64,000 bases of DNA from an uncultured Eubacteriales bacterium (GTDB taxonomy: Bacteria > Bacillota > Clostridia > Oscillospirales > Oscillospiraceae): positions 1 to 64,000 of the forward strand of contig UROF01000012.1 in NCBI GenBank assembly GCA_900549475.1, given 5' to 3'. How positions within the stretch are numbered: position 1 is the first letter of the stretch; every line of letters begins with the position of its first letter. The position numbers and the translations under genes were made by a program. Shown one piece after another: positions 16,636 to 25,271 of the stretch. The notes beneath the pieces are model-generated. The model saw nothing but the letters and a program-made list of their open reading frames with translations. It was not told where the DNA came from and made no database searches.

Positions 16636-16640
16636 ACAAA

Positions 16641-16679
16641 AAGCAAGGGTGCGGTGATGGACCGCACCCTTGCTTTTTT
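16641..16679 (+). terminator. Intrinsic terminator after mnmE
   Basis: A perfect 15-bp stem (16641-16655 with 16661-16675, 5-base loop) is followed by a T-run, five bases after the mnmE stop. Confidence 0.92.
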
Positions 16680-16709
16680 GTTTTGTGTGACTGCATAGGC
16701 AGTTTGCCG

Positions 16710-16880
16710 TCAAGGCAGCAAAAAAGTTTTACTTTCCACAAGTGTGTATTCACGCTCATATTGCACGGGAGGCAGATGCTCCGCCTGCCAAAGTTTTGCG
16801 TCTATCGGGGAACAATGATTTTGGAAAGTGAGAAATGCTGCCAAAACAAGCATCAGAAAAACAATTAATTTCTTTACCAT
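16710..16880 (-). CDS. Small exported or lipoprotein-like peptide, unknown function
   Basis: A 56-codon frame starts at ATG 16880 with AAGGAG eight bases upstream. The product opens with MVKKLIVFLMLVLAAFLTF, a convincing signal peptide or membrane anchor, and has one Cys at residue 23 that does not sit in a standard lipobox. The remainder is short and polar. Codon use is far more A/T-rich than in the neighbours, suggesting recent transfer or a remnant of a longer gene. It lies between the mnmE terminator and cdd. It could also be a chance frame, but the Shine-Dalgarno plus signal sequence argue for a real gene. Confidence 0.5.
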   Translation of the reverse strand: MVKKLIVFLMLVLAAFLTFQNHCSPIDAKLWQAEHLPPVQYEREYTLVESKTFLLP

Positions 16881-17012
16881 ACATTTGCTCCTTCTATAAA
16901 GGCAATCTGTGATCGCTTTTCATGTGTGGATGAGGATACTTCTTTGCGAAACAGGTTATCTGACGTCAAAAATCTATACAAATAGTAATATAAGCGTAAA
17001 ATTATACGAATA

Positions 17013-17411
17013 TTATTCAAGATAACTGCTGTCGAAGCTGTAGGGCAGCAGATCCTTCAGTGTCAGCTCCAGCGTTTTGCCCGCCTGGTTCACCAGGATC
17101 ACCTCCATGGTCAGCTCCGGGTTGAACTCCGCCAGCACCTGGCGGCACACCCCACAGGGGGCGGTGAACCGCTCTGTCCGGGCAGCCACAGCGATACGGG
17201 TAAATTTCAGATGGCCCTCGCTGACCGCTTTGAACACGGCGGTGCGCTCAGCGCAGTTGGTGGGGGTGTAGCCGGCGTTTTCGATGTTGCAGCCGGTATA
17301 TACCGTGCCGTCGTCGCATTCCAGGGCCGCCCCCACAGGAAAGTGGGAGTAGGGCACATAGGCCATGTCCAGCATGGCCACCGCTTTGGCGCACAGTTCC
17401 TCTTTTGTCAT
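17013..17411 (-). CDS. cdd: Cytidine deaminase
   Basis: This is the 132-residue homotetrameric-type zinc enzyme that deaminates cytidine and deoxycytidine to uridine and deoxyuridine. Zinc ligands are visible: Cys53 with catalytic Glu55 in NCAERTA, and Cys86/Cys89 in PCGVC. FPVGAALECDDG is the substrate-binding part. MTKEEL at 17411 is chosen because AAGGAGGA lies nine bases upstream. It follows the deacetylase-like lipoprotein gene by 40 bp on the same strand and is probably co-transcribed with it. Confidence 0.96.
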   Translation of the reverse strand: MTKEELCAKAVAMLDMAYVPYSHFPVGAALECDDGTVYTGCNIENAGYTPTNCAERTAVFKAVSEGHLKFTRIAVAARTERFTAPCGVCRQVLAEFNPELTMEVILVNQAGKTLELTLKDLLPYSFDSSYLE

Positions 17412-17451
17412 GTCGGTATGTCCTCCTTGTCTCATATTCTGAAAGAGCCCT

Positions 17452-18714
17452 TTACTGCCAATTCACGCCGTAGTCCGGCCGGGCATCCAGGTCGATGATC
17501 TCCCGGACGTCGTAGAACTGGCCATAGCGCTGGTCTACATATTTGCTGCGCAGGGTAGTGCCGTCGGGGTGGAGCCGGTCGCAGATGACAGCGCAGATGT
17601 CCTTTTTAATGGCGCTGAAGCTCTCGATCCCCACGGAACACAGGATGCGGAAGCCCTGGCTCTGGAGGTACTGGAACACCGGGCCGGTCTGCTTCCAGTC
17701 GTCACCGTCAGGCCGCTCCCCGTGGGGGTAAAACAGGACATTGGTGGGGCCTACCAGACTGCCTACCTCGTCAAACCACCGCTGGGTGTCCCGCTGGATC
17801 TTCTCCATGCTCAGGGTGCCCAGGCGGATGTGGCCGAAGGTGTGGCTGCCGAAGGTCCAGCCGGTGCGTTTGAGCTCGGCAATAATGGGCTTTACCGCCT
17901 CGATCTCCGACTGGCGGAAGGCTTCCATTTCATCCGTCCATTCGATGGTGCTGTCTGTCTGAGTACGATAGCCCAGGATGCCCTCATAGCCGGTGACGCT
18001 CAGACAGGCCTTGGCTCCGAAGGGGGAGAAGTCCGGGTGCTCCTCCACGAACTTGTCCAGCATGGGAATGGCGTCCAGATCCCGGCTCACCACTTCGTTG
18101 CCCTGGGGGTCCTTGCCCCAGGAGGCGATCTTGCCGTCCTCGTCCAGGATCAGCTTGTAGGCAAAGCCGTTTTCCAGCATATATTCGTAGTAGTTGGTGT
18201 CGTCGTAGGAGAGGATCAGAGGCTTTTTGCCCTCCGGCAGGTAAAGAGTGTTGCGGACCATTACCGCGTTGCCGTTTTCATCGGTGGTTTCGCTCCACAC
18301 GTCGGCAATGTCCACCAGGACATAGCCCCGCTCATAGACGCTCTCCAGGATCCGGGAGAACTCCGTGGCAGTGACCATGTAGTCGTCCAGGCCCTTCTCC
18401 TGGCTGTCTCCGTCAAAGGCCAGCTCCGGATAGGCGATGACCGGATGGAAGAAAAGATGCTCCACGATACCGTCATAGGCGGTATAGGTCACGCCGTCCC
18501 GGACGCCGCCCTCGGGCATGACGGTGGGGTCATAGATATGGTAGGGCTCCGGTTCCGGCTCTGGTTCTGGCTCCGGCTCCGGAGATGGCTCCTCCTGACC
18601 GTTTTCACCGGTATGGTTCCCTGCGTTGTTTCCGCCGCTGTTGTTCCCTGCGCCGCAGGCGGCAAGGCTGATTAAAAGGATCAGAGCCAGCAGCAGGGCG
18701 GTGATTTTTTTCAT
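17452..18714 (-). CDS. Polysaccharide deacetylase-like lipoprotein
   Basis: The 420-residue precursor has a lipobox with Cys20 (SLAAC), a low-complexity N/G linker, a Glu-Pro repeat at about 41-57, and then a NodB-like domain. Metal/catalytic candidates are Asp171-Asp172 (LSYDD) and His291/His295 (SHTFGH), the usual CE4 D and H-x3-H motifs, plus a FYPHGERPDGDD segment near the C-terminus. It is likely anchored outside the membrane and acts on cell wall or exopolysaccharide. The start at 18714 has AGGAGG upstream, and a small hairpin (18731-18746) sits just before it. Confidence 0.85.
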   Translation of the reverse strand: MKKITALLLALILLISLAACGAGNNSGGNNAGNHTGENGQEEPSPEPEPEPEPEPEPYHIYDPTVMPEGGVRDGVTYTAYDGIVEHLFFHPVIAYPELAFDGDSQEKGLDDYMVTATEFSRILESVYERGYVLVDIADVWSETTDENGNAVMVRNTLYLPEGKKPLILSYDDTNYYEYMLENGFAYKLILDEDGKIASWGKDPQGNEVVSRDLDAIPMLDKFVEEHPDFSPFGAKACLSVTGYEGILGYRTQTDSTIEWTDEMEAFRQSEIEAVKPIIAELKRTGWTFGSHTFGHIRLGTLSMEKIQRDTQRWFDEVGSLVGPTNVLFYPHGERPDGDDWKQTGPVFQYLQSQGFRILCSVGIESFSAIKKDICAVICDRLHPDGTTLRSKYVDQRYGQFYDVREIIDLDARPDYGVNWQ

Positions 18715-18760
18715 GGAAAGACCTCCTGTGGGCGGCACATGCCGCCGGGTATTTTTCCTC

Positions 18761-18789
18761 AGTATACCATATCACTGGTTACAAACCAA
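18761..18789 (-). promoter_or_regulatory. Candidate promoter of the deacetylase-cdd operon
   Basis: On the minus strand TTGGTT (18784-18789) and TATACT (18761-18766) are separated by 17 bases, giving a leader of about 40 bases that contains a perfect 7-bp hairpin at 18731-18746. Confidence 0.55.
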
Positions 18790-18895
18790 CCCTGCCGTTG
18801 GGGAAAAGGGTAACAAACAGGTGACAACTTTTGCCGGAATTTGTCGCAGCCAAGGGGGGAGGGCAGCGCCGGTACAGGGATGCCCGGGAAATCGG

Positions 18896-18924
18896 TTGCC
18901 TCTCTGCAGTCATTGTGGTACAAT
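18896..18924 (+). promoter_or_regulatory. Candidate promoter of the cardiolipin synthase gene
   Basis: TTGCCT (18896-18901) and TACAAT (18919-18924) are spaced by 17 bases, 46 bases upstream of the GTG start. Confidence 0.55.
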
Positions 18925-18970
18925 AATACAATAGATAGGAATCGCCTGCAGAAAGGAGAGTAGAACCGCT

Positions 18971-20548
18971 GTGAGGAGCGAAAAAGGTTTCCGGCCTGAG
19001 GAGGACGTGGTGCTGCTGCTGAACAAAGGCAAGCAGGGCATGTTTCACCTGGTGTTTGGCCGGACGGGCGTCATCATCCTGTTGCTGCTGCTGCAGATCG
19101 TGCTGCTGGTGCTGGCATTTGTAAAGCTGCAGGAGCTGTATTTCGGATCAGCTGTGCTGCTGTCTGTGGTGGTGGCACTGGTGGAGATCAGCCGCCGGGG
19201 GAATCCCAGCGTCAAGCTCAGCTGGGTGCTGCTGACCATGGCGGTACCAGTGTTCGCTATCCCGTTTTATATTCTGGTCAATGCGGATCTGGGCCACCGG
19301 CTGGCCCATCTGCGGCTGCGGGAGATCGACCGGGAGACCTCCAAATACGCCCCGCCCCGGCCGGATATCCGGGAGGAGCTGGCGGAGCGGGATCCCGGCG
19401 CGGCCCAGCTGGCCGCCTATCTGGAGCGGCGTGCCGGCTTCCCGCTGTATAAGAACTCCGATGCCAAATACTTCCCTTTGGGGGAAGATATGTTTGAGGA
19501 GGTACTGGTACAGCTGGAAAAGGCCCGGAACTTCATTTTCATGGAGTATTTCATTATTGAGGAGGGCTACATGTGGGGCCGCATTCTCAGCGTCCTGGAG
19601 CGGAAGGTGAAGGAGGGCGTGGAGGTCCGGGTCCTCTATGACGGCACCTGCGCGGTGACCAAGGTACCCTATCAGTATCCCCAGGAGCTGCAGAAGCTGG
19701 GCATCCAGTGCAAGATGTACGCCCCCCTGCGGCCTGTGGTCTCCACCCACTACAACAACCGCGACCACCGGAAGATCCTGGTGGTGGATGGCCGGGTGGC
19801 CTTTACCGGCGGCATCAATCTGGCGGACGAGTATATCAACCGCCGCCGCCTCCACGGCCACTGGAAGGACACCGCCGTGATGCTCTCCGGAGAGGCGGTC
19901 CGGGGCTTTACCCTGATGTTCCTGCAGATGTGGAATGTGGATACCCGGGGTGTGGAAAATTATGAGCGGTACCTGAACGCATCCTTTCCTGTGGATGCGC
20001 CCGGATTTGTCCTGCCCTACGGCGACCGGCCCTTTGATACGGAGCTGGTGGGGGAGACGGTGTATATCGACATTCTCAACCGGGCCCAGCGGTATGTGCA
20101 CATCACCACCCCGTACCTGATCGTGGACAATGAGCTGCTCACCGCTCTGACCTACGCCGCCAAGCGGGGCGTGGAGGTGGTGCTGATCGTGCCGGCCATC
20201 CCGGATAAGACCTATGTCTACGCCCTCAATCAGACCTACTATCAGGAGCTGATCGAGGCGGGTGTGGAGCTGCGGGAGTACACCCCCGGCTTTGTCCACG
20301 CCAAGATGTTCGTCAGCGACGACACCACCGCTGTAGTGGGCAGCATCAATCTGGACTACCGGAGCCTCTACCTCCACTTTGAGTGCGCGGCTCTGCTCTA
20401 TGGCTGCGCCGCTGTGGCGGATGTGGAGCGGGACATCCAGGAGACAAGGGAGAAGAGCCGGGCCATCACCCTGGAGGACTGTAAACGCCGCAAGCTGATC
20501 TGGCGGTTCCTGGGCTGGATCCTGCGGCCGCTGGCCCCGCTGATGTAA
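18971..20548 (+). CDS. cls: Cardiolipin synthase
   Basis: The 525-residue membrane enzyme is of the phospholipase D superfamily and condenses phosphatidylglycerol molecules to cardiolipin. Two or three N-terminal transmembrane segments precede two HKD motifs: His266-Lys268-Asp273 (DHRKILVVDG) and His443-Lys445-Asp450 (VHAKMFVSDD). The GGINLADEY and GSINLDYRS segments follow each motif as expected. GTG 18971 has AAAGGAGAG ten bases upstream. It is monocistronic with its own promoter and a strong terminator. Confidence 0.94.
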   Translation: MRSEKGFRPEEDVVLLLNKGKQGMFHLVFGRTGVIILLLLLQIVLLVLAFVKLQELYFGSAVLLSVVVALVEISRRGNPSVKLSWVLLTMAVPVFAIPFYILVNADLGHRLAHLRLREIDRETSKYAPPRPDIREELAERDPGAAQLAAYLERRAGFPLYKNSDAKYFPLGEDMFEEVLVQLEKARNFIFMEYFIIEEGYMWGRILSVLERKVKEGVEVRVLYDGTCAVTKVPYQYPQELQKLGIQCKMYAPLRPVVSTHYNNRDHRKILVVDGRVAFTGGINLADEYINRRRLHGHWKDTAVMLSGEAVRGFTLMFLQMWNVDTRGVENYERYLNASFPVDAPGFVLPYGDRPFDTELVGETVYIDILNRAQRYVHITTPYLIVDNELLTALTYAAKRGVEVVLIVPAIPDKTYVYALNQTYYQELIEAGVELREYTPGFVHAKMFVSDDTTAVVGSINLDYRSLYLHFECAALLYGCAAVADVERDIQETREKSRAITLEDCKRRKLIWRFLGWILRPLAPLM

Positions 20549-20571
20549 GGATGGTAAGATGGTAACAGACC

Positions 20572-20612
20572 CCGCAGGCCGGCGGATGTCTCCGCCGGCC
20601 TGCGGGCTTTTC
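20572..20612 (+). terminator. Intrinsic terminator after cls
   Basis: A perfect 16-bp GC-rich stem (20572-20587 with 20592-20607, 4-base loop) is followed by CTTTTC. A second small hairpin of C5/G5 arms lies at about 20610-20627, just before the next gene's Shine-Dalgarno. Confidence 0.88.
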
Positions 20613-20646
20613 CCCCGAAGGGGGAAGATATGAGGAGGAAAGAACG

Positions 20647-21600
20647 ATGAAATCTGTCCCTGGAATGTTTGACCTGCACTGCGATACCCTGACCCGATCC
20701 CTGTACCGTCCGGCAGCCCCCGGACACGGCCCTCTCAATGAGCCCAGCGCCCAGCTCTCCCTGGACCGGATGCCGGCGGGGAAGCGATGGGTCCAGTGCT
20801 ATGCCGTTTTTGTCCCCGATGACAAGCGGGGAGCAGAGGGGGCGGCCTTCTTTGACCACTGGGCGGCGGTGTTTGCCCGGGAAATGGAGCGGGAGGCCCA
20901 CCGGGTGGGCTGGTGCCGCAGCGGCCGGGAGCTGACGGAGACCCTGGACGCCGGGAAATTTGCCGCTCTGCTGACGGTAGAGGGCGGCAGCGCTCTGGGG
21001 GGAGAGCTGGAGCGTGTGGAGACCCTGTGGAATGCCGGGGTGCGGATGATGACCCTCACCTGGAACGGAAAAAACGAGCTGGCCTCCGGCCATGATACCG
21101 CTGAGGGCTTCTCTGCCTTTGGCCGGGAGGCGGTGGCGGCCATGGAGGAGAAGGGCATCCTGGTGGATGTGTCCCACCTCAACGACCGGGGCTTTGAGGA
21201 GCTGCTGGGCATCGCGAAAAAGCCCTTCGTTGCCTCCCACTCCAATGCCCGGTCTGTGTGCAGGCACCGGCGGAACCTGCCTGACGACTTTATCCGGGAG
21301 ATGGTGAAGCGCCAGGGCCTCATCGGCCTGAATTACTGCCAGAGCTTTCTCTCCGACGAGGGACGGGGGAATCTGGAGGATCTGTGGCGCCATGTGGAGC
21401 GGTTCCTGGAGCTGGGGGCGGAGAAGTGTCTGGCCCTGGGCTCCGACTACGACGGGGCGGACATCCATCCGGACCTGGACGGCGTGGAGAAGGCGCTGGA
21501 GATCTATCCCTTCCTGCTGGAGCGGGGCCTCTCGGAGGAGACGGCGGGAGACATCCTCTTCGGCAATGCCTGGCGGTTTTTCCAGCAGGCCCTCTCCTGA
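20647..21600 (+). CDS. Membrane-type dipeptidase (peptidase family M19)
   Basis: The 317-residue zinc enzyme is of the renal dipeptidase family, which hydrolyses dipeptides including those with a D-residue at the C-terminus. Motifs are the N-terminal DLHCD pair (His11, Asp13), LTVEGGS with the bridging Glu, VDVSHL, ASHSNAR and GSDYDG. There is no signal peptide, so it is probably cytoplasmic. AGGAGG lies upstream of ATG 20647. No strong promoter is visible between it and the cls terminator. Confidence 0.93.
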   Translation: MKSVPGMFDLHCDTLTRSLYRPAAPGHGPLNEPSAQLSLDRMPAGKRWVQCYAVFVPDDKRGAEGAAFFDHWAAVFAREMEREAHRVGWCRSGRELTETLDAGKFAALLTVEGGSALGGELERVETLWNAGVRMMTLTWNGKNELASGHDTAEGFSAFGREAVAAMEEKGILVDVSHLNDRGFEELLGIAKKPFVASHSNARSVCRHRRNLPDDFIREMVKRQGLIGLNYCQSFLSDEGRGNLEDLWRHVERFLELGAEKCLALGSDYDGADIHPDLDGVEKALEIYPFLLERGLSEETAGDILFGNAWRFFQQALS

Positions 21601-21681
21601 GACAGGGAACTTTTTCCCGCGGTTTTCGTCTGATGACCACGGCAGGGTGGAAAATTTAACCCTGCGCTGTCAAAAAAGGAC

Positions 21682-21710
21682 TTGAAAAGCCGGTTGGTCT
21701 GTGGTATAAC
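21682..21710 (+). promoter_or_regulatory. Promoter of the ThrE-type exporter genes
   Basis: TTGAAA (21682-21687) and TATAAC (21705-21710) have a 17-base spacer, about 65 bases before the start at 21775. Confidence 0.65.
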
Positions 21711-21774
21711 AGCGCCTGACTGACAAGTGATACAAGAAATGGGCGGCGAGGGCGCCGCCTTGGGAGACCAACCT

Positions 21775-22590
21775 ATGGAAAAACACAGCCAATCATTTTT
21801 CTCGGCGGATGACGCCAATTACCTGGCCCGGGCGGAAGCTGCGGACCGGGCCAACGAGTATCTGTACCGGGTGCTGGACATCGGGCAGTATATGCTCCAG
21901 AGCGGGGCGGAGATCAGCCGTGTGGAGGACAGTATCCGCAGGCTCTGCACCTCCTTCGGAGCGGAGCGTACCGATGTGTTTACCATCACCTCCAGCATCA
22001 TCGTGACCATCTACGCCCCCCAGTTCGGGGCGGTGACCCAGACCCGGCGGGTAGGAGGACAGCAGTATGACCTCCACCGTCTGGAGCTGCTCAACCAGCT
22101 CAGCCGCCGGATCTGTACCCAGTATCTGAGCCTGGAGGAGACAGAGGCGGCTCTCAGCGAGATCCGGGATACCCCCCAGTACCCCTTCGGCGTGCAGCTA
22201 CTGACCTACGCTTTGATTTCCGCGTCCTTCTCCCTGTTTTTCGGCGGCAGCGCCATGGACGCGGTGGCCTCGGGCCTCATCGGCGTGATACTGCGGTATC
22301 TGGACCGGATCATCCGGCGTCTGGAGGCCAATGCCTTCCTCTCCGCCCTGATCTGCTCCTGCCTGGGCGGTCTGCTGGCGGCGGTGTCCGTACGGATGGG
22401 CCTGGGCGAGTCGGTGGATATGATCAGTATCGGCAACATCATGCTGCTGATCCCCGGCATCCCCCTGACCAACTCCCTGCGGGATATGTTCAGCGGCAAC
22501 ACCATTTCCGGCCTGCTGCGCTTCAGCGAGGCTATTTTGCTGGCCCTCACCATTGCCTTCGGCTTTGCCGTGGTGGCGGCGCTGATGTAA
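21775..22590 (+). CDS. Threonine/serine exporter family protein, large (ThrE N-terminal-type) subunit
   Basis: From ATG 21775 this 271-residue protein has a soluble N-terminal DUF1212-type region (YMLQSGAEISRVEDSIRRLC, ITSSIIVTIY) followed by about five transmembrane helices, ending with IPGIPLTNSLRDMFSGNTISGLLR. In Corynebacterium ThrE the two halves are fused; here the second half is the separate gene at 22607. GGGAG upstream supports 21775, while an earlier in-frame start at 21727 lacks one. The transported compound is uncertain. Confidence 0.88.
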   Translation: MEKHSQSFFSADDANYLARAEAADRANEYLYRVLDIGQYMLQSGAEISRVEDSIRRLCTSFGAERTDVFTITSSIIVTIYAPQFGAVTQTRRVGGQQYDLHRLELLNQLSRRICTQYLSLEETEAALSEIRDTPQYPFGVQLLTYALISASFSLFFGGSAMDAVASGLIGVILRYLDRIIRRLEANAFLSALICSCLGGLLAAVSVRMGLGESVDMISIGNIMLLIPGIPLTNSLRDMFSGNTISGLLRFSEAILLALTIAFGFAVVAALM

Positions 22591-22606
22591 GGAGGGGGAA
22601 GCGGTT

Positions 22607-23056
22607 ATGAACTATGTATTGCAGCTGGCCGCTGCCTTTTCCGGCTCCATGGGCTTTGCCCTGCTGTTCCAGGTCCGCCGGGGGAAGCTCCTGCTGGCCA
22701 GCCTGGGCGGCCTTCTGGCCTGGGCGGTATACCTGGCTCTGAGGCCGGTGATGCCCCAGGATGTGCCACGGTTTTTTGTCGCCTCCGTGGTGCTGACCAT
22801 CTATGCGGAGATCCTGGCCCGGGTGGTCAAGTGCCCCGCCACCCTGTTTCTGGTAACGGCGGCGGTACCTTTGATCCCAGGCGGGTCCCTCTATAACACC
22901 ATGCGCTACTTTGTGCAGGGCGATTTCGCCGCCAGCTCCAGCCAGGGGCTCAACACCATACTGCTGGCTCTGGCCATTGCCGCAGGCATGATCGTGCCCA
23001 TGTCCATGTTCCAGCTGGTACGCAGGGTCCGGGTATGGCGGGCCAAAAAAGTGTAA
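22607..23056 (+). CDS. Threonine/serine exporter family protein, small (DUF3815-type) subunit
   Basis: The 149-residue protein has four or five hydrophobic segments and the family pattern VPLIPGGSLYNTMRYFVQGDF. It corresponds to the C-terminal half of fused ThrE proteins and should form a complex with the product encoded 16 bp upstream. AAGGAGGGGG precedes the ATG. An intrinsic terminator follows at once. Confidence 0.88.
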   Translation: MNYVLQLAAAFSGSMGFALLFQVRRGKLLLASLGGLLAWAVYLALRPVMPQDVPRFFVASVVLTIYAEILARVVKCPATLFLVTAAVPLIPGGSLYNTMRYFVQGDFAASSSQGLNTILLALAIAAGMIVPMSMFQLVRRVRVWRAKKV

Positions 23057-23062
23057 AGAGAG

Positions 23063-23093
23063 CGCCCGGCCCTGATGAGGGCCGGGCGTTTTT
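23063..23093 (+). terminator. Intrinsic terminator
   Basis: GC-rich arms 23063-23072 and 23079-23088 are perfectly paired and followed by TTTTT, directly after the exporter genes. Confidence 0.9.
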
Positions 23094-23137
23094 CCGCGGA
23101 AAGTGTTTTTTTCCAGAGGGATTTCCTGCGGGAAAGG

Positions 23138-23166
23138 TTGTTTTTTGACGGTGGATTTGCTATGCT
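23138..23166 (+). promoter_or_regulatory. Candidate fumC promoter
   Basis: TTGTTT (23138-23143) and TATGCT (23161-23166) have a 17-base spacer, 37 bases before the fumC start. Confidence 0.5.
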
Positions 23167-23203
23167 AGGGCAGGAATGAAACGATATACCGGAGGATAAT
23201 ACA

Positions 23204-24583
23204 ATGGATCAGAAGGACAAGCTTTTCCGCCAGGAGCGGGACTCTATGGGAACCATCGCCGTTCCGGCGGACCGGATGTGGGGCGCCCAGACCCAGCGCA
23301 GCTTTGAAAATTTTGCCATCGGCACCGAGACCATGCCCCGGGAGATCATCCGGGCCTTTGCCGTGCTGAAGAAGGCCGCCGCCATGGCCAATCAGGACTG
23401 CGGGAAGCTGGATGCGGAGCGCTGCGGTCTCATTACCGCCGCCTGCGATGAGATCCTGGCAGGACAGTGGGAACAGGAGTTCCCTCTGAAGGTCTGGCAG
23501 ACCGGCAGCGGCACCCAGTCCAATATGAATATGAACGAGGTCATCGCCCACCTGTGCGCCCGGACGGAGGGGGCCCCTGCCGTCCACCCCAACGACCACG
23601 TGAATATGTCCCAGAGCTCCAACGACACCTTCCCCACAGCCCTGCATATCGCCGCGGTGGTGTCTCTGGAGGAGACGCTGCTGCCCTCCCTGGAGCGGCT
23701 CACCGCTGTGCTCCGGCGGCTGGAGGCGGAGAACCAGGACGTCATCAAGATCGGCCGCACCCATCTCCAGGATGCGGTGCCGCTGCGCTTCTCCCAGGAG
23801 ATCAGCGGCTGGCGGGCTATGACGGAGGAGTGTGCCGCTATGGTGAAGGCGGCCCTGGAGCCCCTGCGCTCCCTGGCCCTGGGGGGTACCGCCGTGGGCA
23901 CCGGCCTCAACTGCCCGGCCGGCTTTGACCAAAAGAGCGCGGAGATCATCTCCCGGCTCACCGGCTGCGCCTTCCGTACCGCCCCCAACAAATTCCACGC
24001 CCTCACCAGCCGGGATGCCCTGGTGTTCGCCCATGGCGCCCTGAAGGCTCTGGCGGGGGATCTGATGAAGATCGCCAACGACGTGCGCTGGCTGGCCAGC
24101 GGCCCCCGCTGCGGCCTGGGGGAGATCACCATTCCGGAGAATGAACCGGGCAGCTCCATCATGCCGGGGAAGGTGAACCCCACCCAGTGTGAGGCGGTGA
24201 CCATGGTGGCGGTGCAGGTGATGGGCAACGACGCCGCTATCGGCTTTGCCGCCAGCCAGGGGAACTTTGAGCTCAATGTGTTCTTGCCGGTGTGCGCCTA
24301 CAACTTCCTCCAGTCTGCCCGGCTGCTGAGCGACGCCATGGACTCCTTCCGCATCCATTGCCTGGAGGGACTCAAGGCCAACCGGGAGAAGATGGGGGAG
24401 TATCTGGGCCGCTCTTTGATGCTGGTGACGGCCCTGACCCCCTATATCGGCTATGACAACGCCGCCAAGGCGGCCAAGCTGGCCCATCAGGAGGGCCTGA
24501 CCCTCCGGGAGGCGGTGCTGCGCTGCGGCTACCTCACCGGAGAGGAGTATGACAAGGCGGTGGACCCTGAGAAGATGGTGTGA
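23204..24583 (+). CDS. fumC: Fumarate hydratase, class II
   Basis: The 459-residue tetrameric, iron-independent enzyme interconverts fumarate and malate. It has the family signature GSSIMPGKVNP (about 316-326, with the catalytic serine of the flexible loop) and the conserved GSGTQSNMNMNEV and QSSNDTFPTALH segments. Length is standard. GGAGG precedes ATG 23204. A two-component system follows after 28 bp and may be partly co-transcribed, although no functional link is evident. Confidence 0.96.
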   Translation: MDQKDKLFRQERDSMGTIAVPADRMWGAQTQRSFENFAIGTETMPREIIRAFAVLKKAAAMANQDCGKLDAERCGLITAACDEILAGQWEQEFPLKVWQTGSGTQSNMNMNEVIAHLCARTEGAPAVHPNDHVNMSQSSNDTFPTALHIAAVVSLEETLLPSLERLTAVLRRLEAENQDVIKIGRTHLQDAVPLRFSQEISGWRAMTEECAAMVKAALEPLRSLALGGTAVGTGLNCPAGFDQKSAEIISRLTGCAFRTAPNKFHALTSRDALVFAHGALKALAGDLMKIANDVRWLASGPRCGLGEITIPENEPGSSIMPGKVNPTQCEAVTMVAVQVMGNDAAIGFAASQGNFELNVFLPVCAYNFLQSARLLSDAMDSFRIHCLEGLKANREKMGEYLGRSLMLVTALTPYIGYDNAAKAAKLAHQEGLTLREAVLRCGYLTGEEYDKAVDPEKMV

Positions 24584-24611
24584 CGGTGGAGGATCGTGAG
24601 GGAGCAAAAAC

Positions 24612-25271
24612 ATGATACGCATTTTGATCGTTGAAGATGAAAAGCCCATTGCCGACCTGCTGGACATGAGCCTGACGGCGGCGGGCTATACCTGCGACTG
24701 CTGCATGAGCGGCACAGAGGCGGCGGACGCGGTGGGGGAGAGGCGCTATGACCTGATCCTGCTGGATGTGATGCTGCCGGGAATCGACGGCTTTGAGCTC
24801 ATGGAGTACCTGGCCCCCCTGGGCATCCCGGTGATCTTCATCACTGCCCGCAGCGCGGTGAAGGATAGGATCAAGGGCCTGAAGCTGGGGGCCGACGACT
24901 ATATCGTCAAGCCCTTTGAGATCGCGGAGCTGCTGGCCCGGGTGGAGACGGTGCTGCGCCGCTGCCACAAGGCGGATGACCGCATCGTGGTAGGCGACGT
25001 GGAGGTGGATACCCAGTCCCGGGTGGTGAAGCGGGCGGGAGAGGTGGTGCCTCTGACCGCCAAGGAGTATGCCCTGCTGCTGCTGTTTCTCCAGAATAAA
25101 AATATCGCCCTTTTCCGCGAGACCATCTATGAGCGGGTATGGGAGAACGACTACATGGGCGACAGCCGCACGGTGGACCTCCATGTCCAGCGGCTGCGCA
25201 AAAAACTGGGCTGGCAGGACCGGATCACCGCCGTATATAAGGTGGGCTACCGCCTGGAGGTCCGGGAATGA
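24612..25271 (+). CDS. Response regulator, OmpR/PhoB family
   Basis: The 219-residue protein has an N-terminal receiver domain (acidic pocket VEDE, phospho-acceptor Asp52 in LLDVMLPG, conserved Thr in ITAR, Lys in VKPFE) and a C-terminal winged helix (LTAKEYALLLLFLQN through DSRTVDLHVQRLRKKL). It overlaps the sensor kinase gene by four bases (ATGA), so the two form a pair. The linked downstream membrane protein and VanY-like peptidase suggest a cell-envelope signal. Confidence 0.95.
   Translation: MIRILIVEDEKPIADLLDMSLTAAGYTCDCCMSGTEAADAVGERRYDLILLDVMLPGIDGFELMEYLAPLGIPVIFITARSAVKDRIKGLKLGADDYIVKPFEIAELLARVETVLRRCHKADDRIVVGDVEVDTQSRVVKRAGEVVPLTAKEYALLLLFLQNKNIALFRETIYERVWENDYMGDSRTVDLHVQRLRKKLGWQDRITAVYKVGYRLEVRE

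Noticed and set aside
18541..18600. Short repeats of Glu-Pro codons as a possible CRISPR or satellite
   Set aside because: They are an in-frame Glu-Pro linker of the deacetylase-like lipoprotein, with no spacer structure. No CRISPR array was seen anywhere in the window.
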